Below, one piece after another: positions 1 through 11,800 of a stretch of DNA of 64,000 nt. The DNA comes from Hyposmocoma kahamanoa. Its lineage: Eukaryota; Arthropoda; Insecta; Lepidoptera; Cosmopterigidae. Within the stretch, counting starts at the first letter, position 1. Each line of letters starts with the position of its first letter. Where the stretch lies: contig NW_020653945.1 of NCBI RefSeq assembly GCF_003589595.1, positions 3,794,026 to 3,858,025 of the forward strand. The letters are read 5' to 3'. Position numbers and translations under genes: made by a program. Under the pieces are notes generated by a model. It made no database searches and was not told the DNA's origin. It was given only the letters and a program-made list of their open reading frames with translations.

Positions 1-657
1 TAAGCGAGACGCGCGTCAATGCAACTCGCAAGCCATCTTCTTCATCTTTTCGGAAAGGGTCCGTGGGCTCTTTGAAATGCTGAGAGGTGTCCATGACTAG
101 AAAAAGGTTAAGAAACCCTGCCTAAGAGGATACCCGTGCCCGAAAGTGGGATCTAATCAATCAAAAACTTTAGTGGGCGTGAGTACAATAACTCATGAGT
201 TTTATCGCAATCGTATGAATCATATTGATTATATAGCCTTAACCTTCCTTTATACATACATACATATTATATTCCTATGTCTAAGATTATATAACTATTT
301 ATATAACCTAATTATGCATAAAACCTTTTTGAAAACAATACGACTAAAAAAACGAATTTCCAAAATCGAAATTCCAATGGGTTTGGCGGATAAAATAAAA
401 AAAACTGGCTGGCTATGTTGATTGTAAACCTAAACCTCAGAACAATAACCTAGACGTAAACTGACAGTGGCGGTGATCGCCATAATTTTTATATTATTCT
501 TTTAAGTTAGTTTTATAGCTGGCACAAGCCTAGTGGCCGCCATAAAGGAAATATTATTAAACAAACTGGTTTTTGTGAAATTTTTACGCGATTTTTTTTT
601 CATAATCTAATCTAATTCCGTTGGATAAGGCTAGTCGCGAGACATTTTGGCAGGAAC
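1..657. other. Upstream of RSPH14, no gene recognised
   Basis: The small open frame at 146-421 is low-complexity and AT-rich with no family resemblance. The last 150 bases are presumably 5' UTR or promoter of RSPH14. I see no TATA box I would defend. Confidence 0.5.
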
Positions 658-772
658 ATGTTTTGTCCACATAAAAATTCGTACTTGCAGCTGGTGTGTG
701 CGATGAACCCAAGGGTCATTAACAAGGCCGTCGATCAGGCCATGGAGAAACAGCACTTTGATCCTCACTGTG
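658..772 (+). CDS. RSPH14: RSPH14 coding exon 1
   Basis: Reads in frame from ATG 658 through a second ATG at 703 to a GTAAGT donor at 773. It contributes 38 codons plus one base. The residues from 703 look more protein-like than the first 15. Confidence 0.65.
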
Positions 773-2977
773 GTAAGTTGTTTTCTTTATCTCATTGTAT
801 AAATATATATGTATACTATAATTTATTCATTTAATAATAATGATGTGCCACACACACACCAATTGCCTGGTGTCAAACTAGGGAATTCCCTGTACTATAA
901 GTACCAGAGCAACGGAATTCACTCTGGGGCACATCCCAGAACAGCCACACCAGAACCAATTTATAAAAATTCGTTTCGTTCGCAATTTTCGTTTCCTCTT
1001 CGTCACACAATAATAATTACCAAACAAAATTTTAATTGAATAAGTTAATTCGAAAAATTCCTAATGGAATTTTCTAACATTTCCATTCCATTAGGAGTTA
1101 TGACTCCCTCTTCTTCAATTTAAAAGCGAAGCTCTCGTACGTACAGCAAACGCCATTATCTCCAAAGCTTTTTCTCTGATCGCCGTAGACAACATGGTAC
1201 CTAGTCTTTTTTTATTCTCGGTAATCTTCGTCCACGCTTGCCTGCCACTTTTCCGGTCAGTTTTTTTTTAAATAACGTCGTCATATCGTGTTGCTTGATC
1301 CATCATACATGTCGTGTTCGGTTTACAACTGTTTTCTACGATGTTTCCGCTTTGTTATACTCTTGTAAGTTTCTCCTCAATGGTCAATAATCAGCTCTTT
1401 CCTGCTAATTATTACCATTTGCTTCCAACACCACATCTTAATAGACTCCAAACATTGTCTTTGTGCATCAATTGCCTTACAGTGCTGTAACCATACATAT
1501 TACGGGAACTCATACCTAATATCAAGCACAGCAAATTAATATCACGTGATACCTACTTCATCGCTTAATTCATATTGTAGATGCTCCGGCAGCCCAACGC
1601 CTGGACTCTATGCAACCATCTCTGTACGCCCCACACGTGGACATTTCCCGCGCGCGTTTGGGCTTCGGCCACATTGGACTGCGGTTGATCAACAGGGATC
1701 TACATTCAAACGACCACCTTATACAGTTGCAGGCTCTACATAGCGTCCTTGATCAGGTGCGTCGTGTTTTTGTTTCACTTACTAATGAAAACGATTTAAG
1801 GTAACCAAAAGTTAGATAAAATAGGTAGACTTTTGTAGATTCCAAATCAAATACAACTAAACATACCATCAGGTGAACCGTCTGATTGTTTATAGAATTC
1901 CTACCTTCCGGCCAAAGTATGTCTCTCTATTTTTTCGCCCTTTTTCAGGTTCAAATATCCGAAAACGCATTATTCCTGATCGACTTGCACGTGGTGTACC
2001 GTCTGATCGATCTTATGCAGAACCGCGACCCGGTCATAAGGGAGAAAGTGTGCATGATCCTGACTCACATTGCCACCTACTACCAGGGCCGCATGCAAAT
2101 CATGAGTAGACCCATCATTATCGAAAACCTGATATGGCTGATCATGAGGGACCGCAAGGAAATACGGTACGTTGCAGCCAGCACCCTCAAAACCCTCGCC
2201 AGAGACAGATGCGCCAGCGAAGTTATCTCGAATATCGAGGACATAATTGTGAATCTCTTAAAAATGATCAAGCACGACCACGCCGGCATCGTTGTGCTCC
2301 ATCTAAAAACATTAGCCAACTTAATCGAGTGGGACCCCATAAAGCCTCTAAACGCATTTCAGGTCATGTTAACACTTTTCGAAGATGCCGATGCAGCTGT
2401 AGTATCCCACGCGATGGATTGCATGACCCAACTGTGCAAGCACGAAGTGGGGCGAAAACTGGCTGATGAATACGACCTCACTTTCGTTCTGAGAAGGTTT
2501 ATAGTGTCTCCAGATGTCGAGGTAATCATAAGCGCCGTCGGTTTAATGGCGTATACTACCCTCACGACCAGGTCCAAGTGGCGTGCGAAGGAGGCCTGCA
2601 ACGAGCTGACTAAACGTTTGGTCACCCTCTGTCACACACATACGAAACCTCTAATGCAACTACGTTGTATGCAAGTTCTAATCAACCTGTGCGATTGTTC
2701 CGACATCAGAAAACATATGAAAGCACGCTGGGAAAGAAAGATTAAAATGATAAAGATCAGGACTCACGAGGAATGGGACGGAACGTCGGAGACAACCAGC
2801 TATGGACTTAAAACTGGACACAACTACAGAACCATGTGCATTGAAAATGTTGAAACTATAAAAAATGACTATGGGGACAACGCAGCCATTGTGAATGTTC
2901 ACAGCTATCTCCTAAGGGTTGCTCAAATCAAGGAGCGCCTGATCAAAGCAATTAACTGGAAATCCTATAAAGACTAA
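658..2977 (+). CDS. RSPH14: RSPH14-like radial spoke armadillo-repeat protein (3 exons)
   Basis: Joined exons 658-772, 1581-1756 and 1949-2977 give 439 residues with consistent phases (exon 1 ends one base into a codon, exon 2 ends on a codon boundary). Introns start GTAAGT and GTGCGT and end TTGTAG and TTTCAG. The N-terminal segment with GFGHIGLRLINRDL, then a run of ARM/HEAT-like helices over most of exon 3, resembles vertebrate RSPH14 (RTDR1), where the equivalent stretch starts FGHWALPKL. That family is a scaffold component of ciliary and flagellar radial spokes, so expression in sperm is expected; this is inference. The protein is longer than the human one (about 350 residues), mainly by a C-terminal tail. 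The start is uncertain: ATG 658 is the first in frame, ATG 703 (MNPRVINKAV) is a good alternative, and a TTGCAG at 685-690 could be an acceptor for an unseen 5' exon. Confidence 0.8.
1581..1756 (+). CDS. RSPH14: RSPH14 coding exon 2
   Basis: Bounded by a TATTGTAG acceptor and a CAG/GTGCGT donor. It carries the conserved FGHIGL segment that opens the armadillo domain. Confidence 0.85.
1949..2977 (+). CDS. RSPH14: RSPH14 coding exon 3 (terminal)
   Basis: Long terminal exon beginning VQISENALFL after a pyrimidine-rich TTTTTCAG acceptor and ending KSYKD then TAA. It holds most of the ARM repeats and the extended C-terminus. Confidence 0.85.
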   Translation, partial: VQISENALFLIDLHVVYRLIDLMQNRDPVIREKVCMILTHIATYYQGRMQIMSRPIIIENLIWLIMRDRKEIRYVAASTLKTLARDRCASEVISNIEDIIVNLLKMIKHDHAGIVVLHLKTLANLIEWDPIKPLNAFQVMLTLFEDADAAVVSHAMDCMTQLCKHEVGRKLADEYDLTFVLRRFIVSPDVEVIISAVGLMAYTTLTTRSKWRAKEACNELTKRLVTLCHTHTKPLMQLRCMQVLINLCDCSDIRKHMKARWERKIKMIKIRTHEEWDGTSETTSYGLKTGHNYRTMCIENVETIKNDYGDNAAIVNVHSYLLRVAQIKERLIKAINWKSYKD

Positions 2978-3028
2978 ACTTATTTTTTAATTTAGAATAC
3001 TGACTTGTTATCACACAATACACAATCA

Positions 3029-3034
3029 AATAAA
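3029..3034 (+). terminator. Polyadenylation signal of RSPH14
   Basis: AATAAA 52 bases after the RSPH14 stop, followed within about 10 bases by a GTGTGTGT stretch, the usual downstream element. Confidence 0.7.
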
Positions 3035-4659
3035 AGAAACGTGTGTGTATTTAAGCATGTTTATTGAGTTTAAAAGAATACAGGAGTTGTTTTTAATATT
3101 TAATTACGCTAATTGAGCTACAGCTTGGTATTTTTATTCCCTCTAGGAGACGTTTGTACCGACATCGTTCCACTATTCCAATTAAAGTTTGCCTGACACG
3201 ACATTGATTCAAAATAAAATTCGTTGAAACAAGTTTTTCTTCGGAATCATTCAAGTTTTACAGTATTTATTGGCGTTAGGTCAATGTTGGCATTACAATG
3301 TTTTCGCTACTGCAATTAAAAATTTACCTTAACAATTTAGATATAAGGTTAATATTTGTCACATTCTATATTTAAATGATCGGATAAGGGAGACATACAT
3401 TATAACGAAACAGATTATTAAATGATTTATGTCAATAATACAATCGTCAACTTTAACCAATCTTAAACAGCTCTGTAAGACTTCTGGAGTCTTGTAATGT
3501 ATCCATTATAAGACTCCAGAATGTACCCATTAAATGATTTCTAAGACTCTTTGGGAGCAATAATCCCAGAAGTAGCATCAAGGGACAATTTTCACAAGAA
3601 TAGTGGAATGTTAGCGGTCTTAAAGCTAAATATCAGTCGTTCATATATTACAATCATGCAATAACTGCATTATAATTACAAATACACGTACAAGATCAAA
3701 AGTACGTCAAGCTTTAACACTTCAATTCTACGCCGCTTACGATAAGACCGGTTTACATTTGACATACTCTTGACTACAGTTTTGTGCCTTATAGAATAGA
3801 ATACACGTTTTCATACAGAGTATATATTAAAGGATATCTACATTGGGGAGAAGCGATGCAAAATCATTGTTAGAAAATAATATCAAGCTCATTTGATTTT
3901 ATTACAAAATATTGCACAATAAATTTGTTGAAACTATTTACAACATACGGGTAATCCTGGAGGCAGCCTCCCCGTGCTATGATTTTATAGATTTCCTCGC
4001 ACAGCTGACGAACACGGAAAGACACACACCGGCCCCGCCCTTTTCATATTAATTTAACCAATTACAGAATCGCTCATACCGCACCGACCCCGCCCATGTC
4101 TAGATATGCACTGATGAAAGCACCGCTACAGACGCATCTACGTTACCTCAGACGACCCGCTTCCTAAGGTATACAGTGCAAGTTCGTGAGACGTGATACA
4201 ATATGAGGCCATCTTGACAAGTTACTATTGGACCCTAACCCGATGTTACTATTGTCGATTTTTCTTTGACATCCATATTAACTTTCTCAATAGAGGTTAA
4301 TTATTATATTCCGCAACATACTTAGGGTACAATTTTTCAGTTTCACGTAACACGTTTTATGTGATAGTATAGGACAAAGCATATATAAAGCACGGAGATT
4401 ATAATACAGAATAATTACGATATAAGGAGATCGGAATGAGCAAAGCATATTTACCTAACTTCAAGTAATACAAATAGATTGGTTAATACCCCTCTGAAAT
4501 TTTAAATTATTTATTGTAACTAGCAAATACTACGGGAGTACCGTCCGCCTGGATTTATCCGAACATGTCCAGCTTTTTCTCTTTTAGTACGGATTTTTCA
4601 GCTTAGGGTAAGAATTTTCAGAATAAAAAGTAAAATATCCACCACGCAATACTGTAGTT

Positions 4660-4765
4660 TTCAAACGGTTTGTTTGAAAAAACAAATATACGCGATTTAA
4701 ATCCGGAAAAATAGTGTCATTTCCTATGTGTAACAATCGCGAAAACCTAAGAACTCGATATGTAG
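4660..4765 (+). repeat. Penelope-type 3' repeat fragment (family P)
   Basis: Shares the stretch from the ACAAATATACGCGATTTAAA core to the 'aactcgatat' end with copies at 26360, 37955, 39540 and 55935, all on the + strand. The full copy follows a GIY-YIG coding fragment, which links the family to Penelope-like elements. Confidence 0.6.
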
Positions 4766-5764
4766 TAAAACTGGACAAAAACTTTGTTGCCGGTGCGCGT
4801 GTCCATCTCTGTACTAAAAGAACTTTCTTGCAAATGTCACGTTTTTTTTGTCGTTAATATTTAAATTTCGGAATGGTAACCCCATGGCAGAGTATTTAGA
4901 GTAAAAGTTTTGTGACTGTAAATAAAAATATAGCTTTAATGTTTTGGTTTTATACCTTATATTTTTAATTATTCCAGGATTTCAGACGGAGGTTATCAAC
5001 TCTATGAACTTTAGGTACTACATCAAATTTAGGTAAATATATAGACTGCCTATTCTAATCTTGGTAATGAATGCTTCTTATATCGTTTGGCATGAACGGT
5101 CTCCTAATTTTAAGTACAAACTTAGAAGAGAGTTAGATACCAATATACAAAACGAAAATACAATTAAACTATTTCCAAACCCGTTCTTTTTTTTCTAATG
5201 CTAATTTATCATTGAGTTAAAAAATACCTTGTGCGTGTAATTAGTAAGTACCATTTTAGATTTTTTATAAATTTTATTATTCGCTTTTATTTAATGTTAG
5301 CAACTCATAAATTTATCTAAAAGCGAACCCTGTTTTAGCAGATTATATGTAAAAGCTCAACTTAAGTCTGGTTATTGCTTTAAGAATACTAATCACCAAT
5401 AGGCGGTGAGCTCGGTACAAACATCCGCAAAAGCAGCGTACGCAAAAGTAGTCAATAACCTATATTTGTGCATCACATATTTCTACTCTTTGTATTATAT
5501 GGCACTTCATTTATGCGACTAAAATACATATCACTATTCCCGACCTTAACACGAAGCCCTAAAGCTAAATTTACACTACGCTAATCGCGCATTAGGTGCG
5601 TATAAGCTGACATGTCACCCAGATCTCGTGACGTATCTCAAGCCCTCATAAACTATAGACTAGATTGTAATCATCGGCATCTTGAATGATTAATATCTAG
5701 TGACGAAGACCCTGTACTTGATTGATCAGGACTTAATATATACCAGAATCTTATGGCACTTAGA

Positions 5765-5850
5765 GCGGTTACACACGGCGACTTTAAACAACGATGCAAA
5801 CGCGATGCAAACGCGATACAACCGCGATACAAACGCGATGCACGCGTTAA
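5765..5850. repeat. MITE end with 11-base minisatellite
   Basis: Begins with a GCGGTTACACACGGCGAC-type end, shared with 27551, and runs into about five imperfect 11-base units of the form GCGATGCAAAC at 5790-5846. No matching second terminus was found, so it is probably a truncated element. Confidence 0.5.
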
Positions 5851-7046
5851 ATTAATTAACAAATTTATTTATTTAATGTATTTATTAATTTCATTTTTAA
5901 ATTTACAATGAACAAAACAAAATATTGTGCATAAACCTATACCGATTATTCGTACATAATTATTCAACATAAGCGAGTGTATCGATGCAATCGCGCTTTA
6001 CAATAGTTCTACAGACACAATTCATATTTTGAGTTGACATGTGACAAGTTAACATCGCCAGGTGAAAGTCGTACGATTTTTTCCGTTATTTAGTGTCACG
6101 AGATTCTGGTATAATTGTAACGATCTTAAGCCATGACTTGAGTGCTGAGTGACGTTTATAAACGGAAATTTTAACCACTAGCAAATACATAATTAAGGAG
6201 TAATCATTAATATGATTTAATTAAAACAATCGACTTGAAATTAATTAATCGTGTACTTGAGATAGCTTTATTAAGACAGAGCTTACTGTAGAGCGTATGT
6301 GTAAGTGCGGCTTCTTATATATCTTTTCCCAAAACAAAATCGGAAATACTAATCACAGCATATTTTTTAATACATAAAACATTTACTAACTTAGATTTAT
6401 TCAGGTATTTGAATTTCACAGAGTTTGAATTCTCTACTGGTCTAAGGACATAACTACTTAAAAGTTGGCTGTGTTTTCGAGTTTTTATTAAATGACTAAA
6501 ATATAATACATACATACAGTACTTTTACGACATTCTACCACTGGGGCAAGCAGAGATTACGGACCTCCACTTGCTTTCCTTATACTTTCATTTTGTTCGG
6601 TCGCATCAGACTTCTCAGATGATATTCGCTTTAAAAATGCGCCGTCAATCGACTAACATCAGTATCTTTCACACGACTAAACAAACATATTATGATGTAA
6701 AATTATAGAAAGGAAATAAAGACAATTACCACGACAACAATGTCTACATAATATTGTTTTTAAACATTGTCGTTTTACTAATTTCATAAGCCTATTTAGT
6801 CATCTTTATTTGCCTCGTTTGGCCTCTAAGATCCATCTATTCTAATAACAATATCTATATTAAAATAATATTGTTGGTTACCTTCGTAAGTTAGTACCTA
6901 ATACGACTAACTACTTACGCCAGGTCAAAGGTTTATGAGTCAGAATTACTTGGCGTTAAAATTTCTGGAAATCACTGGTGGCAAATATTCAAAATTGTAT
7001 GATATATTGTTTTAAATATCTTCAATGTATCTTAGAAAAAATATGG

Positions 7047-7424
7047 CGTGTTTACACAGGGTCAACTACCGCCTTCGGCAGACTACTTCTCCTTGACGAC
7101 TTGCTGTTTACACTGCGTCAACTGCCGCCTCTTCGGCAAGTGAATTCGACTACCAAAGGCGCTGTAGTCGACTCGCTGTTTAACCGAGTCGACGGTCACC
7201 TTTGCCGGAATCACTATAAATACTTGTTTACGCTCGGAGACACAAAAAATAGTTCGAAACGTTAAACAAATTTATCGGGTATATCTCGATAAGATAATCT
7301 ATGGGAAATCTTGTTTTTCTGGCCTTCGTTTCGCTTGTCGACGGCGGCCGAGTCGCCTGACAGTGATTACACCTAGTCGACTCGGTCAACTTCGAACGAC
7401 TCATCGACGTTGTGTAAACGCGTC
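7047..7424. mobile_element. Palindromic MITE
   Basis: Outer ends GCGTGTTTACACAGGGTC and, inverted, GCGTTTACACAACGTCG. The GC-rich interior contains several sub-copies of TCGACTCG and TCAACT motifs. No coding content. Looks like a non-autonomous DNA transposon, possibly of hAT type. Confidence 0.55.
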
Positions 7425-8476
7425 ATAATTTCACTGGTATTCCAAAAACTTTGCCGCATAACTGTGAATCCGCGTAACTAGATAGTTAACTTATGCGAAT
7501 GTGTTAATATATAAAATTGTTACACAAATTGATTAATTGTGATACACAATCGTTATGCCACATAATTTAGAAACTGGTCAGACAATATCAGTAATATGGA
7601 ACAATACTGACAACAGTATTGTTTTTCGTTATTTTAACCGTGTGGCAATTGCCAGCCAGTCCTTAATCTATTATATGGAACTCTGCCTTTTATATCGAGT
7701 TCTTCATAAGCTCGCAGCTTTCAGTTCCAACTAACTCTATCTAACAATTCCATGACAGCTTAAAAAAGTTACTGCCCAAGAATTAGTTTTTTTTATACCT
7801 ACCGCGTAAACTTTTCAAAGTCATTTTCTACTGTCGTATTTGGTCTATTACCCCACACCCAATAGTAGTTATTTCGCTGCTTAGTTCGTAATTAAATTTG
7901 TTTACTAGGGCATTATATTCAATTATACAACCATATAGGAACAATTATATTACAATTTATCAGTTTCTATCATCCTATTGCACATCTTCATGTGCTCTAC
8001 GCTTGAGTAATATACGCGGAGAGTGTTAAAGGCGTTATTACTCAATTTACCTGTATTAATCCAATATATATAACTTTTCTACATTTCTCCGCATTACTTC
8101 ACAAAGTCAATACAAATCAGCCTTAATTATGACAAGGCTTACGGGTCGTGTATATCTAATTAGGTTTTAAAGTTTTATATCCTTATGGAAAGGTAAAAAT
8201 TATTGGCTTTATTTTTCTACATCAATCTAATTTTCGTCTAATTTTCGTAGCGATCCAAGAAGTTTTCAGGCGCTTCAGTAATTTGATGATTCGCCACTTT
8301 CTCGTGGTACTTCTTGCTTTGTTATATGTTTGTAATTCGCGCCTGTTGAATACCCCACGCTTAAATTTTTTACCTTTCCACTGATAATATGAGAATTTGT
8401 ATAATATATTTGCATACTAAACTAAGGCTCCTTACACCATAATAAACTAGGCACTAGAATTAACTATACAGAAGAA

Positions 8477-8630
8477 ACTCAGTCCAATTTATTTCTATCC
8501 TTCCCAACTTAGTCCACATTTTAAAACTTAGTTCAAGAAAATTTATCATGGACTCCAAATTACTTTTACCACTACACAGAAGTTTCAATACTCAGTCCAA
8601 ATTATCTGTACTATTTGACACTTAGTCCAA
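8477..8630 (-). repeat. Short repeated motif in the esterase 3' UTR
   Basis: Five near copies of TTGRACTRAGT (on the - strand) at about 8477-8487, 8507-8517, 8526-8536, 8590-8600 and 8620-8630, with a sixth weaker one near 8549. Spacing is irregular, 19 to 54 bases. They lie between the stop and the polyadenylation signal. Confidence 0.55.
8488..8493 (-). terminator. Polyadenylation signal of the esterase gene
   Basis: AATAAA on the - strand, about 205 bases past the proposed stop at 8697. Confidence 0.5.
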
Positions 8631-8696
8631 GTAATCCTTATCGCCGTACACTACGTATTCGAAGAGCGCCTTGCACAGGTCGTGCAAGGTCGGGTC

Positions 8697-8825
8697 TCAC
8701 CTGAGCGATTCAGCCCTCACGTTTGTTTTACGTTTATTGAGCGGGTCGTATACTTCAGCTTCGCTGTCGATCTCGTCTTCCGATAGTGAGAGCGAACCGC
8801 CTACTCGACGAGTGCGTAGTCCTTC
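8697..8825 (-). CDS. sws: NTE exon 28 (C-terminus)
   Basis: [35 protein letters not shown], ending AESLR then TGA. The SLSxSExExDSxxE pattern matches the C-terminal tail of fly Sws. TTCTAG acceptor in the right phase. The stop overlaps a GTGAGA that could serve as a donor, so a further short exon is not excluded. Confidence 0.82.
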   Translation of the reverse strand, partial: EGLRTRRVGGSLSLSEDEIDSEAEVYDPLNKRKTNVRAESLR

Positions 8826-11800
8826 CTAGAATTTAATGGATTTTATTTTAAGTTTGGGACTTCTTAAAAAATGCCTCACGGATGACTAACACTGCGCCGG
8901 GCCAATGTTAACCAAGCAAAGTATTAATAAAAATATATGGCCGGGAAATTCTGAAAGGCGAAAAACAACCCAATATACTGACATTTTGTCTGTCCGGCCC
9001 AGTGTTGGCATGCAAACCACTGTTCTACTAGATATCTGTTGTTATGTGGTCTTAAGGTGCTTTTCCTCCAGCGGGACGAGACGAGGCAAGAATAGAAATC
9101 TCGCCGGTTTGTTTCCATTAAAGATTGCCATTGCCATTTTAAATAGCGCGCGCTCGCACTGAGTTTGCGGTTACTAAAATAAAAATATTGAAATGCCAAT
9201 AGAGTAAATTACTTGGTAGACAAATTTAGAAAATTCAACTGTGAGGCACTGTGCAATTATTAGCAGAAAAGCGATTTTTTTTTAAATCTTAAATCGTACA
9301 CCCTAACAGTCTCAAAAGAAAAATTAATATAATCCGTTGCAGAGTGACACTCCATGATGGCAGCAATAAGGTTCAATATTACACCAACAAATATTTCAAT
9401 TCTCGTCTCGCACATCCTCGTCAATCCAAACCATTTCCAACGCGCATCTTGCGCTAGGAGAAAATTGAAATTTTGTCATACAAATTTCAATGCTCGTCTC
9501 GCCTCGCCTCGATGATGGAAATATATAAGGCAATAAATACCCAGCCAGAAAGACAAAATATCATTGCCATGGGGCCATGGTTCGCCTTTATCATCACACT
9601 TCTTGACGTATAGACTAGAGGAGTGAAAAGAAGCTTTGCATCCATGCAAAACGTCTATAAGTGCGGAAACTTCTTTACGCGGTTAACCCGCAGATGCAAC
9701 AGTGTATACACCGATTGGCCAATGGACCCATGAAAATTAGCGATAGCTAATTAGGTGTGCGAGTCCTAATTGCCACCGCTAAAGGCAAAAAGTTTTAAAA
9801 ATTAAATTAATTTGCAGACCAGTCCTGTTCACCTTCAGGCATGCCCCAGTATAACATGAGCCATCGTGCTGTGTATTCGTTGACATATAAAAAAGCGTAT
9901 TATTCATATAGGCGTTAGTGCATAATTTGCCTGCAATAGGGTTTTTGACTTAATTTTTTTATTGCTTTTATTATTTCACATGAACATGCTGGCATCAATC
10001 TGAAATTCGTTTTTACAAACTAACGCCAGATAAATTTGCGTGTTAAAAATAGTAGTGACAGGATGCACTGTCATTCGTTAAGTATTTAGTTTGTGAGGCA
10101 TCATTAAGTTGGTCACAAAAAATATTGAGATTATATTTGTCATTCCCGGAGTTCTGAAAGCCTATAACTATTTATTATACAATGAATTTCAATTCTGTTT
10201 TCACACTGGATCATAAATGTGTAAGTATTTACAAAATAGAATTTGCTAATGCAAAAGTATTTAATTTTCGTAATGTGTCAAATACCCTATGAAAATAATT
10301 CGAGGAACAATTTGGGCTGCTGGCAAAAATGTTAGAAACCTGTGTCAAATAGCTCTGGAAATTATTGCGTCATGCACGATGATGGAACTTAAAAATGTTA
10401 ATAATAAAATAGTTGAAAGAGTTCTTTATTCCTATAACTTTAAGACGATAATCATACATATATAGAGGTATTTATTTAGTATATTTTTACTTAGTCCTTA
10501 TTATCACAACTGTGTAATTAAAAAAAATACTTTTAACATACAGATTCTATCTAGTTTACGGGTGATGAACTAGATGGCGTTAATGTCGTTTTAGTGACTA
10601 ATAAAGTTTTATACGTTTTTACGTAACGATTTTTGTTCACGAAACTTCTGCGAGATCAAAATTAAAATTACAGTAAAAACGGACATTTGTATAAAGTTAG
10701 AAATCCTCAAATGTTCAACACTGACACCATCTGTTGTAATACAGCTCTTAAGAAAAAAGCGCCCTGGTGCCTACACTCTACAACAAACTGCCACAAAGGT
10801 TGACAATCTTCTCCTTGGATATGTTCTGGAGGAAATTGTCAAGACTATTAATTAAAAAATGCTATTACGCGGTGGATGAATATTTAAGTGACAATATGGT
10901 GTGAAAAATTGATAATGATTGGTCGTAGTTTCCAATTTAAAAAGAAATAACAAATATCTGGACTGTTAATATAATTTAAACTTTACCCTGTTGGCATATC
11001 GTTGAAAATTTAATACTATCAATACTTGATATTGCAAGTTACGACGTTTTGATTTTATATTGAAAATCCAATCAATGTGCTGCCATCTAGCGGTTAATAG
11101 CTGAACGACGACGATATCGAGATGTTTGCTTAGTTCTCCAATAAAGAACCAACCATATTACAGAGGTATAAACTTTATTTTCGTTTCTTGTAACAAAAAA
11201 ATTATTACAATTAAGAGAAAACTAAAAGTTTAACAAAATTAAATAAGGCTTAACGATTATATGAAACACCACCATATCATTTATGCACTCCAAAGTAACA
11301 AAATAAGGCATTTTTCTATGATTTTCGAAGTTTTGCGCGAGGTAATTAGACACGACTATAACGTACAAAGCGAAAATGGTGGACTGAGTAGGAAGTATGT
11401 GGAACTTCGCGTACTATTAGCACACGTGTCACGCAAACTCAAGCACTTTTACTGTATTTATTGTTCTGTGACCAAAATGTACTTTATGTCAAACTAGATA
11501 TGACACGATAGCTGCGCGAATTCCCGAAAGTGTGAGACATTTTACAGTTTCAATTTTTTTGTTTATAAAGTAAATCGAGCCTATCGTAAACTACTTTTAA
11601 GTTTCTACATTTCATTTAAAACAAAAAAAATATGCTGCATTATTAATTATGCATATAATTATTATAAAAGTGTGTTCGGACAATCGTATCTGCTTTTCAA
11701 GAACAGTGGCTCAAATCAAAATAATTATTTTTTGGCTTATTACATATCTGTATTCAGAGAATGCGCTAAATTCTATATATACGAACTTTTCATTGGTCCA

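Larger units (their letters stand above)
3036..8487. other. Convergent intergenic region
   Basis: Lies between the 3' ends of RSPH14 (+) and the esterase (-). No coding signal was found. It holds an 11-base minisatellite with a MITE-like end near 5765, a palindromic MITE at 7047-7424 and a Penelope-type repeat fragment at 4660-4765. Otherwise it is AT-rich single-copy-looking sequence. Confidence 0.6.

Noticed and set aside
146..421. Open frame of 91 codons near the left edge
   Set aside because: Low complexity, AT-driven residues, no family pattern, no splice context.
4100..4200. GC-richer patch on the - strand considered as an extra 3' esterase exon
   Set aside because: Would add only a few codons, acceptor is weak, and the stop in exon 28 gives a family-like end.
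5790..5846. CRISPR-like array
   Set aside because: Units are contiguous 11-mers without spacers in an animal genome; a minisatellite.
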